64,000 nucleotides of DNA, taken from contig OY365810.1 of assembly GCA_959347315.1 (NCBI GenBank), positions 33,079,150 through 33,143,149 of the forward strand. The letters are read 5' to 3'. Each line of letters starts with the position of its first letter. Position 1 is the stretch's first letter. The notes under the pieces were generated by a model that saw only the letters and a list, made by a program, of their open reading frames with translations, ran no database searches and was not told the DNA's origin. This document shows, one piece after another, positions 1 through 12,640 of the stretch. The position numbers were made by a program, and so were the translations under genes. This DNA is from Bimastos eiseni (Eukaryota; Annelida; Clitellata; Crassiclitellata; Lumbricidae).

Positions 1-105
1 GTAATAGTTGTAATAGTAATAGTAGTGATAGGTCTAGTAATAGTAGTAATAGTAATAATAATGATAGTAGTAATGATAGTATTGATATTAATAATAATAA
101 CAATT
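1..105. repeat. Imperfect trinucleotide microsatellite (TAG/TAA)
   Basis: Nearly uninterrupted triplets of TAG, TAA and TGA run from the window edge to about position 105, so the array probably continues to the left. No coding function is visible. Confidence 0.85.
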
Positions 106-2075
106 CTCCGGATATAACTCAGCATGATCTCGGGGGACCCACGAGAGACTTCTTTCCTCTACAAACGGATCTCGTTAACCATGCAACGCTTTGACGCTGT
201 CGCGTTTCGAGGCACTTTCGCCAACCAGGACAACAACGACGAGTAGGGCCGTTTCCAGACAAATTGCAAAAATAGCATTCTCTAAGTCCCTGAGGGATCC
301 TGTATAATGCATGTTGTGTGATTTTCAATTGTGCCTAAATATGGGCCTCTTCGCGTGTTGCAACTTTACCGGTTTCTTTTAAAACATATTGTTATAGATA
401 ATATTCATATAATGTATAAATTCGACGTTAGAAGAAAGGATTGAAAATGCGTAGAGTACATGTAACTGGTTGATGCTGTGATCGGTGCTCTCGCGTCGAT
501 GTTTTAATCATGGTTTCTTTGAATGTCCACGAGACAATTTTGGGTTTACGAACAACTGCTAAGTGGAAACGTACATGTAGGCCTATCCATTTTGAAGAAT
601 TGGCCTGAAAAATTGTGAAGGAAGAAAGACTTATAGCATACTGCAGGCTTGTTAACAGGCCCACCGATAGAAAGGCAGGGTGCCTTGGCAGAGCAGCCGC
701 TGGTCTCTTCGACGAAAGTGGACTTGATCTATAGAGAATAAATAATAAGTATGGTAATATTCAAGTGCTTAAAGTTTAAACTGAATGGTGTTGAGTATCA
801 GAAATAGAATCTTTTAAAGGCGTCGATCACAAACTCTGCATCAGTGTTTGCAGCGTTTTTTAAGTCGATTGCTGCCCCTTCCCCGAGTTCCTATCATTGC
901 TGGGGCCTCATAATCACGGTGTAGGCCAACGTCAAACAACCGCGGTCACAAAATAGCGACGTAAAGATGCACGACTTTTTCAAAATAGCGATCATAATAT
1001 AACAGCGATTACTCATTGAAGATTTGTAATTTGTTTCAGATTGTGCATGAAATGGTTCGAATGTTAACAATTACATTAAGACGTTTATTTCGAAGGACAA
1101 ATCGTTTTTACTTGTATAAACCTATGGGACGAATTTCAACAAATCGTTCCGTCGTTTGTATATACAATCGTAGGCCTACATGGCATTTTAATATTTATTA
1201 ATGCCCATGATAGGTGCAAGTTTTATTTTCATCAAAGAAACTTCTAGTTTCACAATGAGCTGCTTTTTCATTTGCGACAATGTACAATTTTGTAGGATAT
1301 TTTGATATCGACATTTCAACATACAGCCCAGTTTCGAACTTGTCGTGAAATTGAATCCCAAAGTGGAAGTTGATCTTTGTTTCATAGTTTAAATTCTTGA
1401 ATGTATATGAACACTTACAAAGCGCCCTGCAAGAAACTCACGACGGCGCTAGCCGAAGCTACCGTACAGACAAGAAAAACATACGTCTTCAAATAGTCCT
1501 GAATTAAATAATATTGTTGAAAACCAAGGCTGGATAAATGGAAGAATGGTTTCTTGTGAAACTTGTAGTTTCATTGATGAAATAATGTTTTAGTAGATGT
1601 AATGTATTAGTCATTAAAAATTTAATTTGACATACACGTAAAGTATCGTATTGAAATCGCTGTTTTGTGATCGCGCTTATTAACGTAAATCATCAGCGCA
1701 AACCATAATTACCGGAGGCACTTAAGACCGGTGTCCGCTCAGTAATCCGAAGATTCTATACTCCGACATTATATCTAAAATCATATATATATATATATAT
1801 ATGGCATGTGTAGTCAAAAGTTTTATTAGATTTTTGTCCCACTGGCTGATAACAAGGCGTGATATAATAACTAATTTTTTTGTAACAACACAAGACCACG
1901 AATAGCCTACTAGCCAGTTAAGAAAACAGATTAAGATCGCAGACCGGTTGCGAGACAACGATGAGTGACGTCATATATTACTTCGTGAGATGAGCAGACT
2001 ACTTTTTAAGCACAATAATGACTGCTTACACCACATGTATTGAAAAACTGGGGAGTATCAGTGATTCAATCTCGT
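106..2075. other. Gene-free stretch
   Basis: I see no supported gene here. The open frames are short, unrelated to families I recognise and lack convincing splice-site pairs. The only repeat is a short (AT)n tract at about 1,782-1,802. Confidence 0.5.
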
Positions 2076-4311
2076 TCAAGGTCGATCTGCAGTTTCATCA
2101 CCAATTATGTTTATAACGCTTGTGACCCTTTTACTCGATTCCTTACGTTGCTTAATGCAGAACTTCTTACGCAGATACTTTTTCACTGGATCCAATTTGG
2201 CGGCGTAGATGAACGGATTGAGACAGACGTTCAAAAAGGCCATGAACACCGTAAAGTAGCGGACTTCAGAAGTGAAAATTGATATGAAGTGCATGTTATA
2301 GAGAAAGAAGTAGATGCGATTCGGAGCCCAACACAGAATGAAACAGATTGAAATGATGAAGAATGTTTTGATGACGTTCAGTTGGGTTTTCATGGCCTTC
2401 TGTTCAGCTGCGCTCTTCATCATGTTGTTGAAATTCACTGCACATTAAGCAAAAAGACATTCAGTCTAACAACAAATACATTTTGTGCAACTATTGCTTT
2501 TGTACTGCCGCATGCATAATCTATTAAAAGCGATGAAGGATTCGATATAACAAAACAATAGTGTATAACAATGGATTTAGATAATTTTTAAATGAGATTG
2601 CATTAATAACTCCCAATGCATAATAAAAAATCATGACATGGTGAAAACGTTTAGATTAAGCATGTATACATGTAATAATGTAGGTATTTACAGCATCAGA
2701 AAGGTGACGGTGAGATTAATGCAGACACTAATCTCTATTGCCAAAAAGCGTAGAAATTATGATGATGACGACGATGCCAATGACGATAACGATGATGATA
2801 ATGACTATTGAAATAACGAATCTATTCAAAGCGCACACGGGTAAGATATACATGTTTCTTAGTAGTATAAGATACAAATATTGGGGAGCTACAATTTTGA
2901 TGGTATAGCATAACCAAGCTTGCGGTCTGGCATACATGTACCAGTGGATTGTCAAAATCATTCGTTGATTATTATACCATGTGAGATTTATATTGGTCCA
3001 AGTCTGCTGGATGAATATAACTGAGAATCGGAATATTTTTGACGGATCTAACTGAACTGTATTGTTCATGAAGGCAGCACTAGAGTTGTCGTCGACCAAA
3101 TCTAAGAAATCTTATGAATTTCTTATCTTGAATTTCTAGTGCATATACATTACTTATTCATGTTTCACTATTTTGAACTGTTTGCATTTAGCGTTATTGA
3201 CATCACTGTATCGATTGAGTAGCCGCCTCGTTTTTACACACTAAGGTCAAATCTATTCCAGGCATATATTGACTGGGGAAGTCAATTCTTACTACAGGAA
3301 CAATTAGGTACGTAAGTAAGTAACTTCTTTGATGAGAATGCCTGCAATCGCACAGCACGTGCATACATGCATTATATATATAGATTTATATATAGATTTA
3401 CGTCTTGTATTAGACACACACGCGGAATTAATATGCACCAGGGAGACCAGATCGGTCACATGGTCATAGTTGAACAAGTCAAAAACGAACGAGCTGGTTT
3501 GCTGGCTGACTTTTTTGTCAGTTTGAGTACAAGTCTCAAAATATTATAAAATTCTTACTTGATAGCCACAGTTCGTTCTCACGTCCAATTATTATATTGG
3601 TCAATTTCTAAGCAGTTACTATGTCTCTACGTTGCAGAAATTCAATAGAACATTGATTTCATGTATGCTCCTCTTCTTCAGTAAGCTAAGCTGTATTTTT
3701 AGACACGTACCTGGGAGAATACGTTTGTGGGTGACTCGCAGTATTCGTGCGTAGCAGAAAACGAAGACTACCAGCGGCATAATGAAGGCCACCAGAAACC
3801 TGTAGATAGCGTAAGCGGTGGCATTAACCGCAGCCGGAAACTTAGAGTAAACGAGGCAACGGCCATGTTGAACTTCGTTGCTTATCAACGCAAGGACTCC
3901 GTTAAAGACCAATTCAACGTTAACCCAGGTCAAGGCAATTGCCAAAAAGTACATCCACGGACGAAAATGTTTCTTGTGAAATATCGCATGTACTATCTTC
4001 ACGTATCTTTCAACAGTCAAAACGATCAGATTGGCTGTTGAACCACCCAGCAAATACCATATCAACGCCTCACCGGTGAGAGCTTTGCAGATTGTGCTTC
4101 CAATGGTGATACTGTAATCGATATATGGTAGTTTAACGACATAGCTGATTACGAGTATTACACAGGAGAGAAAATCCAGAGTCATCTGATTAAAAACGAT
4201 GGCCATCTCATTCTTTCGAGCCTGAGACTGTGCAAGAATCAGAAGCATTAGAAGATTCGCGACTCCGCCAATTATTCCGATCGCGATAATTGACCCCTCG
4301 AAAGCAAACAT
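2076..4311 (-). CDS. Class A (rhodopsin-like) GPCR, orphan, two exons
   Basis: A seven-transmembrane G-protein-coupled receptor, complement(join(2076..2437,3711..4311)), 320 aa. Exon 1 (TM1-TM5) ends CCCAG|GTACGT; the 1,273-bp intron ends TGTGCAG; exon 2 holds TM6, TM7 and the tail. The splice is phase 1, between residues 200 and 201. Class A landmarks are all present: N19 in TM1, D46 in TM2, C75 at the start of TM3 pairing with C152 in the second extracellular loop, ERY at 101-103, W129 in TM4, P179 and Y187 in TM5, CWAP at 236-239 and NPFIY at 274-278. The start is the ATG at 4311; a GTG lies six bases upstream but there is an in-frame stop soon before it. The N-terminus is only about six residues, unusually short. 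The ligand is unknown. It is the most diverged of the complete relatives in this window. The complete landmark set and clean splice sites suggest a functional gene. Confidence 0.9.
2438..3710 (-). other. Intron of the first GPCR gene
   Basis: The single intron between TM5 and TM6 coding exons, GT...AG. It contains an imperfect GAT/GAC trinucleotide tract around 2,758-2,806 and short ORFs on both strands that I regard as chance. Intron position and phase match the second receptor at 32.8 kb, and the length is almost the same (1,269 bp there). Confidence 0.85.
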
Positions 4312-5844
4312 TTTCACAACAATTTCTATTCAATCAATAGAAAATTTAATTTATGGGTTCAAAAGCGAATCTCGAATATTTCATAATACAAGTGCAAATT
4401 TCGCTTGCCGAATATAATTTTCAAAAGCTGACTGTATTGCGAATGGCGTTGCTTGTCTGTGCAAATCATTCGCCAACCTCTGCTGTCGTTTTGTGATGCG
4501 TGCGCAGTTTCTTATAGGAAGATAAATGGCTTCACATAATTATGATACATTGGCATCGTTGGACGCACCGTGGTGTTACGTGTGCATAAAAGATTGTATG
4601 TTTTCTTCATTCAGAGTATGTTCATATTACAGGTGAAGTAATCCGCTCTGGCATTGAATGTAGCAGTTGATATCTTCCGTCTAATTATTCTGATCGACCA
4701 TATTATGCTCATTCGTGCATCTCAGTGAATTTATTCTTACTGACTAGTTTCCTGACAGCATCAAACTGATGAATGACCCGTATCACAAAAAACATCGACA
4801 TTTATATCTACCAAATAACTGACAGTAGTTTTTAGCTCAGTTTCATGTTTTAAAAAGCAAACTCTACGAAATTATGCGAGTTTTAAATCTCTATTCAATG
4901 GTAGAACAATCATTTATTTAGGCTAAGATTACAGTCTACCTATGAGATGATATATTACGACGTGAAAACCGAGGATCAATACATTTTTACCACATGGCAG
5001 CGTATACCCAAATATATCTTTAACCCAACATGAAATTGGGCTGGTAATGCTACTATGATATGTCGTTGAGTGCAATTTGCATGTACATGGAACGTCAAAT
5101 TATATCTATACCTACTCGATCCATAAGAAACATCCAAACACCGATGGGTAATTAATTTACCCCGATAGGATCTGCGAGGTTAATTCAACTTCCCGTCTGA
5201 CAGGTTTTGCAACGCCTGGAACGCATTATTGTATACATAATTGGCTACAGAATATTCATATTTGATAGTAGGCCAAATTGCCGCGATTTTTAACGTCTTA
5301 TTAAACCCGCCCCTGAATTTCCTCCCTCTCTTCGACTTTGTTTCTGGCTATGAACCCTCGATCTCATGTTTCCCGAGAGCCAGTTATCCCACTGCTTCAT
5401 GGAAAACGTTAATTCTGAACCCTACAACATTCATAGGAATGCTCAGAAGTTTAGATAAAATTAACAGCAAGTCTAGCAGTTTATCCGTCATCAAACTCCC
5501 ATCTCTCACATGCGTGCAGTTTCATTGCTCTACACCTTGTCAGAAAACTTCCTCTCAGTTTTCCCATCTTTACCCCTCAGTTATGACATGGTTGCTTTAT
5601 TTACAGCTCATTCACGAGCGGGATCTTCAGTTTCGTTGAGCTTAGTCTGTTTGACATATGGAGCGACGAGCTTTGGGCTTCATTTAATTCAGTCAGTCGT
5701 CCGAGCCATTCTTGCTTCTGAATATGACTTAGAATAACATGATGTCAACAGGTTGAAAAAGATAGATCTAGTTTACGCTTTTGATGATGGTGATGATGAT
5801 GAAGCAACAGCATAAACATGGTCATTTATTTCGCTACGAAGTTA

Positions 5845-5892
<48 letters not shown>

Positions 5893-6590
5893 TATCGGTT
5901 CAAATGCGTTCTGAAAACTTCTATTCCAAGTGGTGTCCACAGCCAAATGACCAATCTCAGCTGAACATTTGAGATTTATACAGTTTCTATCACACTTATA
6001 CCTGTGAGCATGACTCTAATGTCTGATCGTTTGCATCTGTAAATCCTTGTTAATTGGTTGAGCTTAGCGCTCGTGAATAAGCTGGTGCCCTGAGCTTGGC
6101 GGTCCGAGTGACGCCTACGATGACCATTACGATTGGCACGGTTGATACTAAAAATAGAACCTCTCTGCAGAAGATATATGACATTATTATCACCTCTAAC
6201 GATAGATATAATTATGTGCCTCATTGGGTTCAACGATCTGTTTCATCCGTTGGTCGAGTTCAGTGACACAGTATCAGTTGATTCATAATGTTTTACTTAC
6301 CTTTGCACTAAGTGCCTTTGCTAACGGTGCGGTGCGACAGTGAAAAATTGTTTACGATTTATCGGCACGAACAGACATGCATTGTATTACAGAAGATGCT
6401 GGTGTGAATATTTGCTGGGCTTCGCTATCTTCTTAGAAGAGAAATCAGACAAATTATTGACGGTATTCAATGGAATCGTGCATTGAGCAGTGGACCAGAC
6501 TAGGTTTCACAGCATTAGTGTTGAGCGAAATAATGGAGAAGTGTTTTTGGCCAAATGCATTCACATGGAGAAATTAGCCAGACCACCTTA
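4312..6590. other. Gene-free stretch upstream of the first GPCR
   Basis: This would contain the receptor's promoter, but I cannot point to a clear core element. Two overlapping frames at 5,241-5,737 (132 and 75 codons) match nothing I recognise. A (TA)n tract lies at 5,847-5,889 and a short GAT run at about 5,781-5,803. Confidence 0.5.
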
Positions 6591-6594
6591 AAAG

Positions 6595-6740
6595 TGTTGG
6601 AACGCTATAGACAAGACCACACGTATACTTCGAGCCTTTTCAGTGGTGGGTTCGACCATCTGGAATGGGCTCCCCAATAGCTACGCCTCTTCTTGTCCAG
6701 AAATTCCTCGCCCGCATTTTGTTCTTCGAGATCCGTATTT
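6595..6740 (+). mobile_element. LINE ORF2 C-terminal fragment
   Basis: Plus-strand frame reads RAFSVVGSTIWNGLP and continues open for about 40 codons. The pattern (aromatic, V-V-G, W-N-x-L-P) is typical of the extreme C-terminus of CR1/L2-type non-LTR retrotransposon polyproteins. No reverse transcriptase core is attached, so this is a 5'-truncated relic. Confidence 0.6.
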
Positions 6741-6817
6741 TTCAGCCGTAGTCAGTAATGGCGGCGCTGCGTGGACGCAAAATACGCAATTGCGTCCCAA
6801 AAAAGATTAAAAAATGA

Positions 6818-7527
6818 CCAAAAATATTTCAACGAACTTTTTTAACGAAGCAAAAAGAAATTAAAATATTTAGCCAAATAATTTATAAATAGAATGAAAT
6901 TTTCAACTTCGTCAGAACATAATACTTACTTAGTAGGCTTACTCACAGTATTGATGCTTTCCAGACTCAGAATAGCCTAGCTAAAAGGCCTATAATTATA
7001 TTAGCGGCTTTCCATAGCGGACGATAATCGAGCATTTCCTGTTTAAACACGTTATGTTTTCATTTTCGTTATGAATTACAGTTTAAAATTGCAAATTTGT
7101 TTTTATATTCTATTTTCAATTTTGTAAATCCGTTAGATGTAGTTGTGCTGATATTTTAAACTCACGATGCTGAAGTTTAGTAGGGACTACTGCAGTTTAG
7201 TCCTACAGATATTATAATTAGACGTAGACAATGTCCGACGAGAATGCTCCGCAATCGCCAATAATATTTCAACAACAATTTTTAACGAAATCAAAGACAT
7301 TAAAGTATTTAACCAAATGATATGTAAATAGGATGAAATTTTTTCAACTTCGTCAGAACACTTAGGCTACTAGTAGGCTACATGTACTTACGCGCATGGA
7401 TATTTTCGAGACTCAGAAATTATAGCCCTATAATAACGGCTTTCCATAGCGAACGATAATTGAACATTACCTGTTTTAAAACGGTCTGTTTTCATTTTGC
7501 TTTTAAATTACAGTTTAAAATTGCGTA
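6818..7527. repeat. Diverged direct duplication, two copies of about 280 bp
   Basis: The stretch 6,818-7,097 reappears at about 7,258-7,527 with scattered substitutions. Shared landmarks include ATTTCAAC near the start, CAACTTCGTCAGAACA in the middle and CAGTTTAAAATTGC at the end. It lies between a LINE C-terminal fragment and a LINE 3' tail, so it may be duplicated LINE 3' untranslated sequence. Confidence 0.7.
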
Positions 7528-7627
7528 CCAAGTTTTCAAGGCCAACACCGCTACTACTAGTCAGACCGGGGAATAGATTTCTGGAAGAGGCGGTATATTA
7601 AATTCGCATTGATTGATTGATTGATAA
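7528..7627 (+). mobile_element. LINE 3' tail with (TTGA)n end
   Basis: GGAAGAGGCGGTATATTAAA followed by four ATTG repeats resembles the 3' end of CR1/L2-type LINEs, which end in a gene-internal GCG-TATA motif plus a short microsatellite. It probably belongs to the same insertion as the fragment at 6.6 kb. Confidence 0.5.
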
Positions 7628-9499
7628 AATGTGAGGGAAGAGGAATTGCCTTTATTTCGGAATCTTGGAGGAGGGTTGTAAGGGACCGGTGGGAGCTGCC
7701 TTCATCACTCAGAGGCGAACAGACGCCCCTGTGGAGAATGCATATAAGTGCGCAAAATATAATTTATTATATGTTCATGCATAGGTAGGATATAATCTCC
7801 AATTCTGCTTCAATTGTAATTGTTCGAAAACCTGAAATTTAATTTTTTTAAAACATGAACACAGTTTATCCCTAGACAGAATGACTAACTTAGGCCTTAT
7901 TAATTTCATTTCGAGGCTAATTGTATAAAAAGTACTAAGTTTTTGCGTGACTCTGTCGTCATAAATAACGCAGAGTATAATGCACTTTGGAAGTAAAATA
8001 ATCATTCCACTTATGACGAACGGCTTTGACGGAATTATAGTTATTATTTGTTTAAGACGGTTATCGAATTGTCTTAACGGCTTGTCTGTCTCATACATGT
8101 ATATGCAAATGTGCAGCAATTGCAACGTGCGTTTGAAAAACCTGAGACCGAATACAGGCTCCAGAAGATACATTTAGACCAGCCACCAAATTATGAGTGC
8201 ATTTTGGTACGAAAACGTCTATTCCGATAAAAATATTGTGTTGTCCTCGCATTTCTTTAGCACTGGTGGTGCGATCTTCGGTCAGTAACACCAAAAAAGG
8301 TTTCTATTGTAGTTATGAAGGAACGTTCAATGAGTCTCTGTAAGATAGTCGTCAAGAGAAGCATCTCGCGTCTGGCTGTAGTATACTGGCGAACCTGTTA
8401 TAACACCAATTATGATATAATTGGTGTTATAATATTATAACGTAATATTATTACGGGTTGCTAGTAGTTGAGTTTAAGCTGATGGACTGGTCTATTCAAC
8501 CATTTAGTGTTCACGATAAGCTGAGAGTGACGATTGAAGAATATCAATCGAAGTCTCAATTACTGACCAAATAGAGTGGATTCAGTTTTGACCCAGTTAT
8601 TAATCAATCAATGTGTGAAATACATCGGTCAACCAACCGGTGCATACAATTCTTGCTGTAGACTGTGTTGACCTGGTTGAAAGGAATCCATTTGCAATAA
8701 CGCAGCGTTTATGTTCAGGCAAAGAATGCAACGAAATAGGGCAATAATATTACAGCATCAAACTCAACTCATTGACTATCCATGCTTTCGTGTACGCAGC
8801 AAATAGCTGAAAGGTTTGTCAAGGCTTTCATCGACGCATAACAGTTGGATATTAGAGAAGAGGCACACAAAAGCATTATTGAAGTAAAATATTCCAGTAG
8901 AACGATGGTTTGTATCTTCATTTGCAATCGAGAGAGGGAGTAACACTCAAAATTATCTATTATTGTGCCGTAACTGTCAGTTTCTTTAAATCACTATAAT
9001 TCGTTAATTTAATTATAAACAAATGACAAATCAGGATTTAGTTCGACGCTTTATGCAATTTGAAGTATCGTGTATTTATAATAACTAGTAAAGACGCGTT
9101 TCAGAGGTAGACTTATGAAATAAGTTTCAAAACTCAGGAAGTTCTGTGATCCCATAAACCTCGCTCATCATAGACAGTAGATTTTGTTGCAACCAGAGAA
9201 AAATAGTCAAGTAAGATGATGGATAATCATTTGTCTGTAGAATAGGAACTGATAGAAAGTATTGTTCTGTTAGACTTTGCAATACTTATGTTTGCCTGTT
9301 TATACATGTAGTTCTTGACCATTACGGTGCCGGTGTTGGCCTCCTTGACGTGAAGTTTCAGGGGTGCCTCTTTATGAACGAGAAAATGACTAAGCATGCC
9401 AAATTCCATAATAATTGTATGGAATTTGACGTGATACAATCAACTCGCTTGACCCCTCCGCCACACCAAAAGGACGGCGCAGGACAATTCCACGCATAC
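7628..9499. other. Gene-free stretch
   Basis: No gene recognised. The largest frame (7,775-8,173 minus, 132 codons) overlaps an opposing open frame and has no family signature. A compact perfect hairpin at 8,398-8,432 is listed separately. Confidence 0.5.
8398..8432. repeat. Perfect 16-bp inverted repeat with 3-nt loop
   Basis: Arms 8,398-8,413 and 8,417-8,432 are exact reverse complements around the loop GAT. A second short palindrome of alternating CGTAATA/TATTACG follows at about 8,441-8,455. Function unknown. Confidence 0.85.
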
Positions 9500-9795
9500 C
9501 CTTGAGTGTGCCAGTCCTGGTCGAATCTACATCTAAGGGACTCGGTCTTCTCCTCTCGTATGCAACTTCGTGCGCGTACCCGTTCAGAGAGGCAGTCTGA
9601 AGTCCAAATCTACATAAACGAAAACCTCACAAAAACAATGCTGCCATTTTCTCGAAGGCCAGAGCTCTCACTCGGGATAAGAAGATCACCTCCACTTGGA
9701 CTTATGGTGGAATTACCTTTATCAAGGCTACAGATGTTGTGGGAGAAAAACCCACAAGAGTTGCCTCGATGGAGGACTTGCACCGCTATATGTGA
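9500..9795 (+). mobile_element. LINE ORF1-like fragment with FP25K-type C-terminal domain
   Basis: The first frame gives YINENLTK. After a one-base shift near 9,635 a second frame continues NAAIFSKARALTR, then TSTWTYGGITFIK, and ends at TGA 9,793-9,795. The order N-E-x-L-T, A-R-x-L, W-x-x-x-G-x-I-x-[FV]-[KR] is that of the baculoviral FP C-terminal-like domain found in ORF1 proteins of some animal LINEs. The frameshift marks it as dead. The assignment is by pattern only. Confidence 0.5.
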
Positions 9796-10396
9796 GTTGT
9801 TGTTTGCCTTGATCGTCAACGTTGGACTAGTTCACGCTGACTTCCAGTTTCGGTGAATATTGAATGCTCATTAATTCCCAAGGGAACTTACAGTTCTGAG
9901 ATTCTACGGATCATCGGAGTAATTTCACTTATATTCTACTCAATGTTTGGTTCGATATGTCTGTAAGTGGTGTCTGGCTGGTTGACTACTAGTAGCGTAT
10001 GTCAGGTACTTAGTAATAATGTTCCTATTCGAATAAAGTTGACTGGCTAAGGAGTTCATTTTGTGCTTTGACCTATGAAATATTGTGTCAGAAGATGAGT
10101 ATCTTGTCATTGGCAGTACTTACCAACTTCATTAAATTTTAGTTAAAGATCGCTTTGTCATGAGTTGGGATCACGGTGCAACGGGTGGTGTTCCTATCTC
10201 CTGCTGTGATTATGAAATAAAAAAATTGTAAAATTATGCTCTAGGCCTATCAGGACACTAATTGTTAAAAAAGAATAATCTGCTGCTGACTTGCAGGCTG
10301 CCAAGCGCAGGACGCTCCTGATTCTCTCCCGATTCTCTGCTATAATGTTAAACAAAGTCTATTTTTACTGCGTGATGCTATGATTCTATTCGCGGA
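9796..10396. other. Gene-free stretch
   Basis: AT-rich sequence without recognisable coding potential or repeats. Confidence 0.5.
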
Positions 10397-10444
10397 TTAC
10401 TACATCATATGACCTATTTAGCCTCAAGATTAGGCCATTTTTAG

Positions 10445-11178
10445 GTTCCCGGACAATTCGGCGCCGGACAATTCGGCGCCGGATAGTTCGGCGCGAACAA
10501 TTTGGCGCCGGGACAATTCGGCAAAGGACAATTCGGCAAAGGACAATTCGGCAAAGGACAATTCGGCGCGCGGACAATTTGGCGCCCGGACAATTCGGCA
10601 AAGGACAATTCGGCGCCGGATGAGTTTATAAGTGTATGTTGACCAGATATCGGTATGTAGTAACTGGCATTCAGAAAATATTCAGAATGGGAGCAGAATA
10701 GTATCCTCCATATTATCGAGCACATGTCTGGTTATTATAGAGTCTGGTGAAGACAACAGCCCTAAAAACTGACTTTGAGTAATTGCGATTAAAGAGTAGG
10801 CCTACAATAACATTAAGACAGACAAAGATTTATCAACTTCTACTGGCGTTAGTAAACACTATGTGAGTCAGAAACCGAAATCGATATAATTTGTGATATT
10901 CTTTAGTTTTCTCTACATTGGAGGACTACCCTAGTTAGGAGGTGACACGGTCCCTACGTGCTAACTACGACTCTACAATAGCCAAACATGTGCTGGATAA
11001 AAATATGAAGAATGTTATTTCGCTCCCATTCTCAATATTTAAAATGTCAGTTACTACATACCGATATCTGGTCTAAATACACTTACAAACTCATCCGGCG
11101 CCTAATTGTCCGTCGCCGATTTGTCCCGGCGCCAAATTGTCCGCGTCGAATTGTCCGGCGCCGAATTGTCCGGTCACC
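10445..11178. mobile_element. Foldback element with 15-bp tandem units in its arms
   Basis: The left arm has about 11 head-to-tail units of GGACAATTCGGCGCC or GGACAATTCGGCAAA at 10,451-10,617. It is followed by a non-repetitive inner domain, 10,618-10,740. The right arm is the reverse complement: inner domain about 10,979-11,096, then five units at 11,097-11,171. The loop is 10,741-10,974 and has no ORF. This outer-tandem, inner-unique inverted repeat defines foldback elements. Sea-urchin TU elements are described with 15-bp tandem units in their outer domains; I have not compared sequences. Confidence 0.8.
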
Positions 11179-11184
11179 CATTTT

Positions 11185-11662
11185 AATCTTGAGGTTAAAT
11201 AGGTCATATGCCAGAGTAACGTTCTGAGTATCACAAGCTTCCATTATAGGACACCAATCAAGACCAGCGAGGATTGCCCTGAAGTATTCCTTTGCAGCTA
11301 AGTCAAGTAGCCTCGAGGAAATAATTATCAGAGGGACCCGGGAATCGCGTAGGAGTGAGATCAGTTCAAACAAGGATTGGAAGGTGATCCGACAAGTCTT
11401 CCACTAGTATGGTAGGTTTAACTATTTTAGAAGTGCAATTTGTGAATATATTATCAATGAGTAAGGCAGAGGATGTAGTAATCTGCGTTGGTTGGGAAAT
11501 TGTGGGTAATAAGTGAAATGACGACATGATATTAAAGAAAGTCCCAGTCGATCTGTGGTCCTCAATTTTGAGTAGGTCGGCGTTAAAGTCGTCCATGATG
11601 AACATATATCTAGCCTTAGATTGAATGGTTGATAACGAGACATCCCACTCTTGATTGAACAT
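11185..11662 (-). pseudogene. LINE endonuclease-domain fragment
   Basis: Minus-strand frame contains DDFNADLLK, IDNIFTN and SDHLPIL, the conserved blocks of the APE-type endonuclease of LINE ORF2. The catalytic GDFN is changed to DDFN. A second frame (about 11,373-11,190) continues with LDW...LAYDLFNL, matching the region just after the endonuclease in jockey/CR1-type elements, so a frameshift separates the two. The fragment stops at the foldback element. Confidence 0.7.
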
Positions 11663-12640
11663 ATCTAAATGTTCTTAGGTCCTATTTGGGTTTTATCTGC
11701 CCTGTTGTGTCCTGCTAAAGCTTTTTACTGTTTACTGTTTCTGTTCCTTGTTACTCTCATTTGGTGCAATAAAAGACGTTGAATACCTGTCAAGGTGTGT
11801 ATGGTCAACCGATAGCAGAGTTGAATGGTTTCGAGACGCTGTTGGAGAAGTAGCGCTTTTCTACATTTATTTATTTTAAAAATTCTACTTAACAAAATTA
11901 GTGATTACTGTAGCCTACAGGTGTTATTTATTGAATATTGCTATTTAGCGTAAGCCATGCACTGCATCGACCGACGGTACATAAACCAAGCCGTTGCCAA
12001 GTTCAAGGCTAGATTATTCCGCTGTAAGCTACTGTAAGCTACTGTAGCTGGGACTATTTATCTTTAGGAGGATAAACCTAGACAGGATAAGCAACCATTG
12101 CCTGATTAAACGGGTCACGCCATTTCTTCATACACCGGCGAATCGTGGCGTGCGCATATCCTTTCGATAATAATAGGTCTTGAAAATATTAAGAAAGACA
12201 ACATTATACGAAAATATTTTTTTAAATTTGTTGCATTCTTTAGGCCTACAGCTACAAAATTCAATGGAACCTCATTTTCATTACCACTCGCCTAAGTTGG
12301 GTTAGCATCCCAGGCAGATGGACAGACGCTCAGTGGTCTATCACTGAAAGAGTCATGCTTTTCATCTTTATTGTAGTCCTGAGAGCCCAAATAAAGATCG
12401 ATTTGAAATAATTATCTTACACTGTTTCAATCAAACTATTCGTTAAACTGACACACATGGGCTTGCATCAGCTTTCACTAGCTGACGAAAGCATGTTTAC
12501 TGACCACTGAAACAGACAAGTGATGACTGATCGAGTGATGTTAGAACACGGACTGTTCACCAACTGCCTTGGGCTGCTTTGAACTTGCATACGTACATGT
12601 ACAATGTGTGTATGCTACCACTATGATTCCTTCAAATTGG
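11663..12640. other. Gene-free stretch
   Basis: No gene recognised. Around 11,720-11,790 the sequence has an AATAAA followed by GACGTTGAA, which could be a LINE or gene 3' end, but nothing upstream supports it. Confidence 0.4.

Noticed and set aside
2758..3099. Minus-strand ORF with Ile/Val-rich stretch inside the GPCR intron
   Set aside because: Its hydrophobic part is a GAT/GAC microsatellite; splice sites show the region is intron.
10386..10725. Arg/Pro/Cys-repeat proteins on the minus strand
   Set aside because: Periodic because the underlying DNA has 15-bp tandem units, a multiple of three.
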